A stretch of DNA of 64,000 nt from Cecembia lonarensis LW9 (GCF_000298295.1 NZ_AMGM01000013.1:1-64000); one strand, 5' to 3'; positions 28,001 through 35,561 are shown, numbered from the stretch's first letter. The notes: generated by a model not told the origin, from the sequence alone. Translations and numbers: made by a program.

Positions 28001-28298
28001 AATTGACTTTGAAGAAAAAGCCTTTTACGACATTTTGAAAGACTTGTGCATCAAGTATGACTTCAAATATCCAGAGGACAAACTGATTGTGTTAGCCCAG
28101 GCAGTTAAAGACTTGGTGGATTCACAAGCCAAATACCCTGATTGGAGCAAACGAGAAGACATCAAATCTGCTTTAAAAGTAGGACTGATAATACTCTTGG
28201 ACGAACACGGATATCCGCCAGTAGAAAGAGACGAAGTATATAAGGACATATTTGAACAAGCAGAAAATTTTAAAAAAAACAGAGTAATAACGAAATAA
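25080..28298 (+). CDS. hsdR: Type I restriction endonuclease subunit R
   Basis: The 1072-residue protein is the motor and nuclease subunit. The PD-(D/E)XK nuclease appears as PDGILYVNGLPVVVFEFKTA (Asp near 157, Glu-x-Lys near 170), the Walker A motif as GATGSGKS near 312-319, and the Walker B as SDEAH near 415; further SF2 motifs (FTGTPID, QTISRVNR) follow. It translocates DNA and cuts at a distance when unmodified sites are found. The subunit looks intact. It closes an operon in which four non-restriction genes separate it from hsdS. Confidence 0.95.
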   Translation: MKFTEAKLEQAFIELLGNEGYPHFVGSSLVRADESEVIIEEDLKTYLLTRYQNANLTEVEAQSIILQLKTLSSADLYESNKKIMQWLADGFILKREDRTQKDIHISLIDYAGLDRQRQSENLDIIVAEPEAQYPADTNVYKFVNQLEIVGTERRIPDGILYVNGLPVVVFEFKTAIQENTTIHNAFVQLTTRYKRDIPELFKYNAFCIISDGVNNKAGSFFAPYEFYYAWRRIAGLAKDVDGIDSMFTLVQGMLHKNRLRDIIQNFIYIPDSSKKDEKIVCRYPQYYAARSLYENIKIAEKPDGDGKGGTYFGATGSGKSFTMLYLTRLLMKSKHFESPTIVLITDRTDLDDQLSGQFTNAKQFIGDNAVESVESRADLRSKLQGRNSGGVFLTTIHKFTEDTELLTERTNVICISDEAHRSQTNLDQKVKVTKDGVKKTYGFAKYLHDSLPNATFVGFTGTPIDATLDVFGKVVDAYTMTESVRDEITVRIVYEGRAAKVALHNSELEKIEKYYEEAAEAGANEYQIEESKKATATMNAILGDPDRLLKLAEDFVRHYENRVNEGATVKGKAMFVCSSREIGYEFYKNVIALRPEWAEIRIAEEGAVLTDKDKREIKPMERIKMIMTRGKDDPKEMYDLLGTKEYRKELDRQFKNEKSNFKIAIVVDMWLTGFDVPFLDSIYIDKPIQQHNLIQTISRVNRKFEGKNKGLVVDYIGIKKAMNMALAKYNKGERENFEDIQESLIVVRNHLDLLAKVFHKFDSSKYFSGAALEQLNTLNMAAEYVQLTKDLETRFMGLVKRLKAAYDICAGSEHLTQKERDYTHFYLAVRSIVFKLTKGSAPDTAQMNAKVREMIKDALESDGVQEIFKLGDETQSEQDLFSEDYLAKIDKIKLPHTKIKLLQQLLAKAIGEMKKVNKVKGIDFSKKMQTLVERYNERKEDDVLRSEVYEEMAEHLTNLIWEVQKEFSAGDELGIDFEEKAFYDILKDLCIKYDFKYPEDKLIVLAQAVKDLVDSQAKYPDWSKREDIKSALKVGLIILLDEHGYPPVERDEVYKDIFEQAENFKKNRVITK

Positions 28299-28612
28299 TG
28301 CCAACGCTAAAAGCCATACACATTTGCAATTACTCACGCATTTTTGATTTGTTTTTGGAGTTCGTGAACTTCGTTTCGCACCAGCCCACGCTGCAACCAA
28401 AAATTGCAAAAGAGTATGTCTTTGCCAACGCTGACAGAAATACGTACAAACGAATGAAAATCAAGGCGAAAGAAGAACACCGAACGCACAACAGCGTGTA
28501 TGTGGCAATAGCGGGTGATGTGGTAAATCGAAGGTCTGTGCTTCTAAGAAACTTTGTGCTAAATGGAAAGGGAAGTGCTTCTAATCCGCTACTGAACATA
28601 CACGCGGACCGT
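28299..28612. other. Intergenic stretch after hsdR, no supported gene
   Basis: The region repeats motifs from the hsdM leader (AAAAGCCA, CACATTTGC, GCCAACGCT twice). An open frame of 106 codons starts in a TAATG overlap with the hsdR stop, but it ends within the first bases of the group II intron and has no recognisable protein pattern, so I treat it as noncoding. The final bases, ACCGT, are the likely 5' exon of the intron. Confidence 0.5.
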
Positions 28613-28820
28613 GTGTGACTTGAATCGACCTTAAAAGCAGGTCGAATGCTTTGAAATGGATGGAGGACTATTGGGTAACCAATAGAGAGGCCCTCCGATG
28701 GCGGTTTACCGAGACAGCTATCAAACTACCTTACGCTGCATATCTAGGAAACCAATATGTGGTGAGCGGTAAGGAAAAACGGGGACATTGATCCCTGTAG
28801 TTGAGTACTGATGGAGCTGA

Positions 28821-28834
28821 TCCGCCGCGGCGGA
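28821..28834. repeat. Palindrome TCCGCCGCGGCGGA, copy 1
   Basis: A perfect 14-base palindrome within intron domain I to III sequence. Two identical copies lie at 29224 and 29321. Confidence 0.8.
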
Positions 28835-28883
28835 GAACCAGTGACGAAGCCTCGATAAGGCAAATTACGATGTGAAAAATAGG

Positions 28884-28913
28884 TAGTTATCCCGATAGCT
28901 ATCGGGATAACTA
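28884..28913. repeat. 30-base perfect palindrome
   Basis: The core CCCGATAGCTATCGGG is flanked symmetrically by TAGTTAT and ATAACTA, giving a 30-base sequence identical to its own reverse complement. It sits inside the group II intron and has the look of an inserted intergenic palindromic element. Confidence 0.8.
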
Positions 28914-29004
28914 TGACAAAGTGTGGCGGACGATCGGATATACTGGCCACATCGCATCCGGGGTTAAGCTGGCAGGAACGCAGTATAGGCCACTTCAATG
29001 CCTG

Positions 29005-29021
29005 CCCCGATTATTTCGGGG
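29005..29021. repeat. Short hairpin CCCCGA-TTATT-TCGGGG
   Basis: A six-base-pair stem with a five-base loop inside the intron; a third type of short palindrome in the same element. Confidence 0.6.
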
Positions 29022-29223
29022 GAACAAGTGAACTCTACACCGCTCTGTAAAATCGAGAGAGGATGCAGACTTTCAGGTAATGTGGAAGAGGTGTTGGGGG
29101 CAGACTCATTCGTAGTAGTGTTGAAGCTCCTGTAATGGGAGTGGAGCACGGCAAATGTCCGGGAAGGACATTTGAGCGAGGTGTGCGGGGTGGGAGCATA
29201 TCATGTTTCCAATTTGTTTACAA

Positions 29224-29237
29224 TCCGCCGCGGCGGA
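29224..29237. repeat. Palindrome TCCGCCGCGGCGGA, copy 2
   Basis: Identical to the copies at 28821 and 29321; this one lies in the domain IV part of the intron, where a reverse transcriptase gene would normally be. Confidence 0.8.
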
Positions 29238-29320
29238 GAGGATTTATGAAAAAGGAAACAAGACCACCACTGATAAATTAGTATCAGTGCATTACCTTTA
29301 GTGGTTATTGGTATGAAGAG

Positions 29321-29334
29321 TCCGCCGCGGCGGA
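29321..29334. repeat. Palindrome TCCGCCGCGGCGGA, copy 3, in intron domain V
   Basis: The palindrome follows GAAGAG and precedes GAGACCTTCACGCACGGTTCT. The latter is the 3' strand of domain V; the 5' strand expected to pair with it (of the CCGTGTGAAGG type) is missing and the palindrome occupies its place. Confidence 0.7.
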
Positions 29335-29433
29335 GAGACCTTCACGCACGGTTCTGTGGGAAGGTGAGGGTGAAATTCCCTTGCCTGACCCGATTAGCGG
29401 TCAGTTTAGAACAGACCGTAAAACATGAACTAA

Positions 29434-29535
29434 ATGACAAAAATAAAACCGACATATAAACACCCAGAATTTGTTTTAGGCACGGCAGACAAACGAATTG
29501 AAAAAGAAAATAAACGTTTGTGGCTACGAAAATGA
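29434..29535 (+). CDS. Very small hypothetical ORF
   Basis: An ATG opens a 33-codon frame (MTKIKPTYKHPEFV...) with lysine-rich, protein-like composition. It follows the intron and precedes the GIY-YIG-like gene. It may be the 5' remnant of a longer gene or chance. I do not recognise it. Confidence 0.25.
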   Translation: MTKIKPTYKHPEFVLGTADKRIEKENKRLWLRK

Positions 29536-29579
29536 ATTATTAAGATTCAATCTTCACAAAATATAATAACAAATAGATA

Positions 29580-29960
29580 ATGTTTCAAGAACCTACAAAA
29601 TATACAGAAAACGACCATTTCTTTTTTGAACCAAATCAGGAATTGGAAAAAGTTTGTAACGCTCCGAAAGACAAAGACGGTGTTTTTAAAGTTTTGGAAC
29701 TACGAAACGGAAAAATAAATTTAGTTTATATCGGTTTCTCAAATTCGGGTGGACTTTACAACGAAATAGTAAACGGGCTTCACTACGACAAAAATCCGAG
29801 GAAAATTGGGTGGACTTATCAAACAATAAAAGATAAAACTGACGCACTTGACGTTTATTGGTATGTAACAAATAGCAAAGACGACCAAAAGAAAGAACAA
29901 GTTGAAATGCTAAAAGATTTTGTTTACCAAACAGGAAAATTACCAAAATGGAACAAATAG
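29580..29960 (+). CDS. GIY-YIG-like hypothetical protein
   Basis: The 126-residue protein has a central segment KDGVFKVLELRNGKINLVYIGFS (about residues 31-53) whose spacing of GVF and YIG matches a GIY-YIG fold, followed by GWTYQTIKDKTDALDVYWYVT. The arginine and glutamate expected of an active nuclease are not obvious, so it may be non-catalytic. Codon use is strongly A-rich, unlike the core genes, which fits its place in the accessory island. It is followed by the 19-bp-stem hairpin at 29981. Confidence 0.55.
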   Translation: MFQEPTKYTENDHFFFEPNQELEKVCNAPKDKDGVFKVLELRNGKINLVYIGFSNSGGLYNEIVNGLHYDKNPRKIGWTYQTIKDKTDALDVYWYVTNSKDDQKKEQVEMLKDFVYQTGKLPKWNK

Positions 29961-29980
29961 AAGAAAACCGAACCGCTAAG

Positions 29981-30035
29981 ATATAAGGGCTAAACCGAAG
30001 TGGAGCGCAGCGGAATTTCGGTTTAGCCCTTATAT
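29981..30035. repeat. Large hairpin with 19-bp perfect stem
   Basis: Arms ATATAAGGGCTAAACCGAA and TTCGGTTTAGCCCTTATAT are exact complements around a 17-base loop (GTGGAGCGCAGCGGAAT). There is no T tract, so a simple terminator is unlikely. It may be a palindromic mobile unit, a recombination site or a boundary of the island. Confidence 0.75.
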
Positions 30036-30267
30036 GTTGGCCGCAGAAACAGCTAAAAGCCAGGTCCTGCCTAGACCCAAGTGGTATAAATCCGATAAAT
30101 CAATCCGTACAACAACAGGCGACATCCTCAATCAATTCAGGGCATTAAACTGGTCCTACAACTCAAAAATCAATTTCTCCGACTTCGTAAACATTCAAAA
30201 AAAACTGCAAACCCTTAAAAAATCAGATAATCCTATCCTAGCCGCATTATTTCAGGCCAGATATTAG
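30034..30267 (+). pseudogene. Possible 3' fragment of a gene cut by the hairpin
   Basis: A 77-codon frame starts in the right arm of the hairpin and stops 11 bases before the right flanking repeat. The composition is protein-like and its end (FVNIQKKLQTLKKSDNPILAALFQARY) looks like a natural C-terminus, but there is no family I recognise and no upstream start region. A truncated remnant is the most likely reading. Confidence 0.3.
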
Positions 30268-30278
30268 CCAAACTTGAG

Positions 30279-30300
30279 ATGTCTGGAAAAACCAGACATG
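30279..30300. repeat. Right copy of island-flanking direct repeat
   Basis: The first 18 bases, ATGTCTGGAAAAACCAGA, equal those at 17520-17537. Here the hairpin is longer and perfect: ATGTCTGG, five A, CCAGACAT. The 211 bases between it and the cupin gene hold nothing else I can identify. Confidence 0.65.
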
Positions 30301-30507
30301 TAAATGAGTTCAATTTCCAGCACAATTTACCCTACCCTTTTTCCCTCCAACCTCTTAATACTCCTTTAAAACCAGAAAAATTTTACTCCTCCCTTAGGTG
30401 GATTTTGGTGGTAGGAATAATTCAAAAGAAATTCTTTTTCTTAAATTTTGCTTTTTTAAAACCTAAATACACTTCATTTTCCTTTGAATTCTGTCCGAAA
30501 ATTCAGC

Positions 30508-31062
30508 ATGCTAGGAGAAAAAATAGTTTATGACATTGTAAAAGAAGGAGAAAAACTGGTCTTTCATTCAATGCCTGACAGTAAAGCAAACATGGTCGAA
30601 TTTGATTGTGTTTTTGCTCCAGGTGCAAAAGGACCTGGTTTTCACGTCCATCCGAAGCAAACAGAAACCTTTTATGTGGTGGCAGGTAAAATGATCGGAA
30701 GAATTAAAGGGCAAAAAGAAAAAGTCCTCCAACAAGGCGAGACTTTTATTGTGCCCCCAGGGGCTATACATACTTTTTCAAATGCCAGTAAGGACCAACC
30801 ACTTGAAACACGCATCACGCTGGAGCCTGCGCTGCATTTTCAATGGTTTATGACTGAATCGGCTAAGGTAGCAGTCGAGAAAAATTGTAGCCGAAATGAT
30901 TTAACTTGTCTTCCTGAAATGGGCTATATTATGTGGCAATGCCGGGATGAACAAAGGATAGGAGGGATGCCAATATTTGTAGAAAACCTTCTATTAGGGA
31001 CCCTAGCGCTTTTTGCCAAAATAACCGGGAGAGCTAAAAGTATTGCTCCAAAGGCAAACTGA
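30508..31062 (+). CDS. Cupin domain protein
   Basis: The 184-residue protein contains a single cupin barrel: GPGFHVHPKQTETFYVVAGKM (near residue 43) supplies two His and a Glu of motif 1, and PPGAIHTFSNAS (near 83) the His of motif 2, so a metal site is likely. The C-terminal 60 residues include a hydrophobic stretch (FVENLLLGTLALFAKI). The substrate is unknown; members range from dioxygenases to sugar-binding proteins. I start it at the ATG at 30508, where sequence conservation of the fold begins. Confidence 0.85.
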   Translation: MLGEKIVYDIVKEGEKLVFHSMPDSKANMVEFDCVFAPGAKGPGFHVHPKQTETFYVVAGKMIGRIKGQKEKVLQQGETFIVPPGAIHTFSNASKDQPLETRITLEPALHFQWFMTESAKVAVEKNCSRNDLTCLPEMGYIMWQCRDEQRIGGMPIFVENLLLGTLALFAKITGRAKSIAPKAN

Positions 31063-31132
31063 GATACAATCCGGTAAGCTAAACCAATATATTGGGTATT
31101 AAGGAATTTGAAAACAGATTAAATTCTGATCA

Positions 31133-31624
31133 TTAATTCTTCTCCGGCACCAAATGGTGAAACAGTAACAATAACAAAGTAATCCCTGTCAACGCAAAAG
31201 CTGTGCCCTGTGCATTCCAGGTTTCTGATTGCCACATCAGAAACCATTCGCTGGCTATGGTGACAAAGAAAACAAACCATTGCACAAAACTCATCACATA
31301 GCCTGTGCTGACCCATCTTTTTCCCTGTTCAAACTTGAGGCTGTCTTTTTCGGAATGGCGAAACATCAGCACAGCTCCCACGCCCAATACAAAGGCAGTC
31401 CCCAACTCCCAAATGATAATCAATCCATAAAATAGCGGTACGGCCCAATCCCAGGGAATTGCCCTCCATTGGTTGGCCGGGTTTGAAAAAACATCCTCCA
31501 TACTCAGTACCCCCTTTACAAAAGCCTGATTAGAGGCATAATCACTGAGGTTATTAAAGGCAAGTAGAAAAAAGTATAAGGAAAAAAATGCAGCAAAGAG
31601 GCTTTTTATCTGCTTTGGATTCAT
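31133..31624 (-). CDS. DUF2165 small integral membrane protein
   Basis: The 163-residue protein has four hydrophobic segments (about 8-26, 58-90, 106-127 and 138-157) and the family pattern NNLSDYASNQAFVKGVLSMEDVF after the first one, with WRAIPWDWAVPLFYGLIIIWE next. It is a member of the DUF2165 family of inner-membrane proteins of unknown function. It is transcribed in the same direction as the L-serine ammonia-lyase gene, 50 bases downstream of it. Confidence 0.82.
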   Translation of the reverse strand: MNPKQIKSLFAAFFSLYFFLLAFNNLSDYASNQAFVKGVLSMEDVFSNPANQWRAIPWDWAVPLFYGLIIIWELGTAFVLGVGAVLMFRHSEKDSLKFEQGKRWVSTGYVMSFVQWFVFFVTIASEWFLMWQSETWNAQGTAFALTGITLLLLLFHHLVPEKN

Positions 31625-31674
31625 AGCTGGTATTTTTCTATTGGTGCTTTAATTTCCAGATTTACCCACAGCCC

Positions 31675-33243
31675 TCAGCAACTTTTGAAAAACTGCTTTC
31701 GCTCCAGTCTCTTCTCTATTTCCTTGGCGGTTTTGGTGATGGAAAGTCCGCCTAAATTGGTGCACCTAAGGGTGTTGGGTATACTTTTTCCTACTTCATA
31801 CATGGTTTCAATTACCTCATCCAAAGGGATCAGATGGTCATAATCCGCCAGGGCCATATTGGCACAAGACAGAGCATTGGAAGCGGCCATGACATTTCTG
31901 TTGAGACAGGGGGCTTCGACCCTGTTACCAATGGGATCACAGATCATGCCCAATGAACTCTGCAAAGCCATAGAGGCTGCGGAAAGGCTTTGATGTAAAT
32001 TGCCTCCTGCCAGACCCACGATTGCTGCTGCCGCCATGCAGGATCCAGAACCGCATTCTGCCTGACAACCTCCGACTTCAGCGGCAAAGGTGGAATGTGC
32101 CGCAATGAAAACGCCGATCAAACCTGCCACCATCAATGCTTTCACTGCCTCTTCCTCGGGTAAATCCAAAGCATCGGCAACGCCCAAAACTGCACCCGGC
32201 ATTGCCCCGCAAGAGCCAGCCGTGGGAGCGGCCACAATCACCCCCATCGAACTCTTTACCTCCATGATGGCCGATACATACATGATGATCCTGTTCAGCA
32301 CAGAGGCATCTACCATTTTTTTGTTTTCCATCCTTTCTTTAAAGGTGACTGACTGGGGCCCGAGAATCCTGTCCTCAAATTGGGTGCCCTTCAATCCTGT
32401 GTCCACAGCGTTGCGCATAATGCCGTAGATATGCCTCATTTTGGATAAGACCTCTTCTTCCGTAATGTTTCCCCTGATGCTTTCATACCTGACTGCCAGC
32501 TCCCATAAACTCAGATTTTTATCCTCATTGTATGCCAGCATTTCCTCGCAGGTGATAAAAGGGACTTTTTGGTCATTGGCTGTCAGCACAGGTAATACCG
32601 GTCGAATTTCTTTTACCTTGGAGACATCATCCATAGCTACTACATCCTGTAGGATGGCTTTTTCCAAATATGCCTGGGACCGGACCAAACAGTAGCTTTG
32701 ATCTCCCTTTTTAAACTCAATACTGTCAATCTCGGGAACCTGTTCAAAGTAATGGGTAACCCTTTCCGGATTGGAAGTATAAATCAAAGTAAGGTAAGCA
32801 TCCCCTGCATGGGACAGGGGCGCCCCATCAATTTCAATCACTTCAATCATGCCGCCTCCAGTGGAAAGGGCAATTACCTGATGCTGTTCCCTTAGGCTCT
32901 GCAGGGTGATTTGGTAGGTGTTGGGGTGTTCGGCCTGGATGTCTTTGATATTGATATTTACCCGGATTCCTGCAATTCCTATATGTTGCTCTGAGTTTAC
33001 AAGGCGTTCATCATCGGCTTCCCAACCCAGGAATCCCCCAAATAATCCCATGTCAGACCCCTGATCTTTGTGGGTGGTGGCTAAGGAGCCATTGGGATCA
33101 AAATCAATCTCTATGTGTGAAATGATGCCGCCCATCAGGTCATGACATATCCTGCCAATTCTCAGAGAGGCAGCACAATGGGAACTTGATGGCCCTCTCA
33201 TTACAGGTCCAAGCACATCATTGAAGATACTGGGATAGCTCAT
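31675..33243 (-). CDS. L-serine ammonia-lyase (iron-sulfur type)
   Basis: The 522-residue protein fuses the beta domain (MRGPSSSHCAASLRIG near residue 16) with the alpha domain (GSCGAMPGAVLG near 348, ECGSGSCMAAAA near 395, CDPIGNRVEAPCLNRN near 440), whose cysteines bind a 4Fe-4S cluster. It deaminates L-serine to pyruvate and ammonia in the cytoplasm. The single-chain form matches E. coli SdaA in layout. I use the ATG at 33243 rather than one four codons upstream because the protein then begins MSYPSIFNDVLG, as in the family. Confidence 0.93.
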   Translation of the reverse strand: MSYPSIFNDVLGPVMRGPSSSHCAASLRIGRICHDLMGGIISHIEIDFDPNGSLATTHKDQGSDMGLFGGFLGWEADDERLVNSEQHIGIAGIRVNINIKDIQAEHPNTYQITLQSLREQHQVIALSTGGGMIEVIEIDGAPLSHAGDAYLTLIYTSNPERVTHYFEQVPEIDSIEFKKGDQSYCLVRSQAYLEKAILQDVVAMDDVSKVKEIRPVLPVLTANDQKVPFITCEEMLAYNEDKNLSLWELAVRYESIRGNITEEEVLSKMRHIYGIMRNAVDTGLKGTQFEDRILGPQSVTFKERMENKKMVDASVLNRIIMYVSAIMEVKSSMGVIVAAPTAGSCGAMPGAVLGVADALDLPEEEAVKALMVAGLIGVFIAAHSTFAAEVGGCQAECGSGSCMAAAAIVGLAGGNLHQSLSAASMALQSSLGMICDPIGNRVEAPCLNRNVMAASNALSCANMALADYDHLIPLDEVIETMYEVGKSIPNTLRCTNLGGLSITKTAKEIEKRLERKQFFKSC

Positions 33244-33329
33244 GGTTGTCAGCAATTGGTTAGCTTTAAATATAATGATTTTGCCTTATTTTATTATCTT
33301 TAAACCCATTGGTTCTGAAAATTTTAGCT

Positions 33330-35561
33330 ATGAAAAAGACAATTGCCTTAGGGTTTATTCTCCATTTCCTTTCCATTGTGGTGGTATTGGGTCAAAATGC
33401 GCTGACTTTGGAAGATATTTTTCAAAATGGGACCTATGATCAGAAAAGGTTTGGCCCTATCCGTTGGATGAAAGATGCTGAAGGCTATTCCAGTATTGAA
33501 AGAAATTCGCAGTTAGTAGGGGATGATATTGTAAGGTATGAGGCCAAAAATGGTAACCGTACTATTCTCGTTGGGGCCAATGAGTTGATCCCTGCAGGAG
33601 CGAACAAGCCATTGACCGTCGCGGACTATCAATGGTCTGAAGACAATAGCAAATTATTGATTTTCACCAATACCCAAAAAGTATGGCGTTACCATACCCG
33701 TGGGGATTATTGGGTGTTGGACCTTCAATCCAAACAATTAAATCAGGTAGGGAAGGGACTCAAAACCTCTTCTCTGATGTTTGCCAAGTTTTCCCCCGAT
33801 GCCTCCAGGGTAGCTTATGTGAGTGAGAACAACATTTATGTGGAGGATCTGCAGTCTTTTACCATTACCCAAATTACCCATGACGGCAGCGAGGAAATCA
33901 TCAATGGCACTTTTGATTGGGTCTATGAGGAGGAACTCAATTGCAGGGATGGATTCAGGTGGAGCTCGGATGGAGAGCATATCGCCTATTGGCGGTCCGA
34001 CACCAAAGGAGTGGGGACCTTTTACCTGATCAATAACATTGACTCGATTTATTCTCAGCCCATTCCTATGCCCTATCCAAAAGTGGGAGAAATGCTTTCT
34101 TCAGTAAAAATTGGCGTGGTGTCCAGCAAAGGAGGGGATACACGCTGGTTTGATTTTCCGGGAGATCCGAGAAACAATTACTTGGCAAGAATGGATTTTA
34201 TTCCCCATTCTCAAGAAGTGATGGTGCAGCAAGTCAATCGGCCGCAGAACAGAAATACAGTCTGGATAGGAAACATTCATTCCATGGAAATTTCCACCAT
34301 CCTGGTGGATGAGGATGAAGCTTTTCTGGATATCCATGACAATATCCTGTGGTTGGAAAATGAAAAATTCTTTACCTGGACCAGTGAAAGGGATGGGTGG
34401 ATGCATCTTTATAAAGTCTCCAGGGATGGAAAAACAATGGATTTGATTACTGAGGGTGATTTTGATGTAGAACGTATCAGCCATATTGATCCCCAAACCG
34501 GCTATGTCTATTATATCGCCTCTCCGGAAAATTTCACGCAAAGGTACCTTTACCGAAGTCCTTTGATGCAGAGGGGAAAGGCGGAGCGCATTACGCCACT
34601 TGACCAACCCGGGCAACATGCCTATCAGCTTTCCCCCAATTCGGGATATGCGATTCATACTTTTCAGAATACGGTGACCCCACCAAAAATATCTTTGATC
34701 AGCTTGCCAAAACATGAATCCATCAGGGTGTTGGAAGCCAATGAAATCCTGTATAATAAATACCATGCTTTGGGGTTGACCCATAAAGAATTCATTAAAA
34801 TTGACATTGGGGACGCTGTCTTGGATGCCTGGATGTTGAAACCCAAAGCATTTGATCCTTCCAAAAGATATCCCTTGTTGTTTTATGTCTATGGAGAGCC
34901 CGCCGGGTCCACGGTACAGGATGCCTGGATGGGAGGAGATTTATGGCACCATTATATGGCCGAATTGGGATATGTGGTGGTCAGTATTGACAACAGGGGC
35001 ACCAAGACCCCTAGGGGCAGGGAATGGAGAAAATCAATCTATGGACAGATTGGAATCCTGGCATCTCAGGACCAAAAGCTAGCCACAGAGCAACTTTTGA
35101 AGACCTACAATTTCCTTGATGCGGAGAGGATTGGAATCTGGGGATGGAGCGGTGGAGGTCAGATGACCTTGAATGCCTTGTTTAGGTATCCTGAATTGTA
35201 CAAAGCGGGACTGGCTTTGGCATTTGTGTCAGACCAGCGTTTGTATGATGCTACTTACCAAGAACGCTATATGGGATTATTGGAGGATAATCCCCGTGGT
35301 TACCATGATGGCTCACCCATCAACTTTGCCCAAAACCTTGAAGGTAAATTGATGATCATTCATGGGACAGCTGATGATAATGTGCACTACCAGAGCTTTG
35401 AAATGTTGGTGGACCGATTGATCAAATACGACAAGCAGTTTGAAATGATGTCCTACCCCATGCGGGCCCATGGGATCAATGAAAGGGAAAATACGTCCCT
35501 TCATCTTCGAAAAACCATGGAGCGATTTTGGCTGAACAATTCACCTCCGGGAGGAAAGTAA
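33330..35561 (+). CDS. Dipeptidyl-peptidase IV family serine peptidase (S9B)
   Basis: The 743-residue protein has a signal peptide ending around LGQN, an eight-blade propeller (about 40-500; FDWVYEEELNCRDGFRWSSDG is the DPP4 glutamate motif that binds the substrate amino terminus), and a C-terminal alpha/beta hydrolase with the nucleophile in GWSGGGQ (Ser near 605), Asp near 681 in TADDNVH and His near 712 in MRAHGI. It is expected to release X-Pro dipeptides in the periplasm. The ATG at 33330 gives the signal peptide; an in-frame start seven codons upstream would bury it. Confidence 0.93.
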   Translation: MKKTIALGFILHFLSIVVVLGQNALTLEDIFQNGTYDQKRFGPIRWMKDAEGYSSIERNSQLVGDDIVRYEAKNGNRTILVGANELIPAGANKPLTVADYQWSEDNSKLLIFTNTQKVWRYHTRGDYWVLDLQSKQLNQVGKGLKTSSLMFAKFSPDASRVAYVSENNIYVEDLQSFTITQITHDGSEEIINGTFDWVYEEELNCRDGFRWSSDGEHIAYWRSDTKGVGTFYLINNIDSIYSQPIPMPYPKVGEMLSSVKIGVVSSKGGDTRWFDFPGDPRNNYLARMDFIPHSQEVMVQQVNRPQNRNTVWIGNIHSMEISTILVDEDEAFLDIHDNILWLENEKFFTWTSERDGWMHLYKVSRDGKTMDLITEGDFDVERISHIDPQTGYVYYIASPENFTQRYLYRSPLMQRGKAERITPLDQPGQHAYQLSPNSGYAIHTFQNTVTPPKISLISLPKHESIRVLEANEILYNKYHALGLTHKEFIKIDIGDAVLDAWMLKPKAFDPSKRYPLLFYVYGEPAGSTVQDAWMGGDLWHHYMAELGYVVVSIDNRGTKTPRGREWRKSIYGQIGILASQDQKLATEQLLKTYNFLDAERIGIWGWSGGGQMTLNALFRYPELYKAGLALAFVSDQRLYDATYQERYMGLLEDNPRGYHDGSPINFAQNLEGKLMIIHGTADDNVHYQSFEMLVDRLIKYDKQFEMMSYPMRAHGINERENTSLHLRKTMERFWLNNSPPGGK

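Larger units (their letters stand above)
28613..29394 (+). mobile_element. ORF-less group II intron (degenerate)
   Basis: The stretch begins with GTGTGAC, continues with group II domain I sequence (CTACCTTACGCTGC, GGTGAGCGGTAAGG, GTTGAGTACTGATGG), and ends with the 3' half of domain V (CACGCACGGTTCT) followed by a domain VI-like stem (GGTGAGGG/CCCTTGCC) and ACCCGAT. There is no reverse transcriptase frame; at about 780 bases only the RNA is left. Five short palindromes are embedded in it, one of which replaces the 5' strand of domain V, so self-splicing is doubtful. The exact ends are inferred. Joining the exons would restore GACCGTTAGCGGTC, a small palindrome. Confidence 0.78.

Noticed and set aside
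28298-28618. 106-codon frame starting in the hsdR stop
   Set aside because: It ends in the first bases of the group II intron, has no family pattern, and its DNA repeats motifs of the operon leader, so it is more likely noncoding.
28744-29149. Minus-strand frames of 84 and 61 codons in the intron
   Set aside because: They are mirror frames of structured RNA sequence and overlap each other; the plus-strand intron explains the region.
29981-30045. Integron attC site
   Set aside because: The stem is perfect and lacks the bulges and the RYYYAAC/GTTRRRY boxes of attC sites; GTTGGCC only partly fits.
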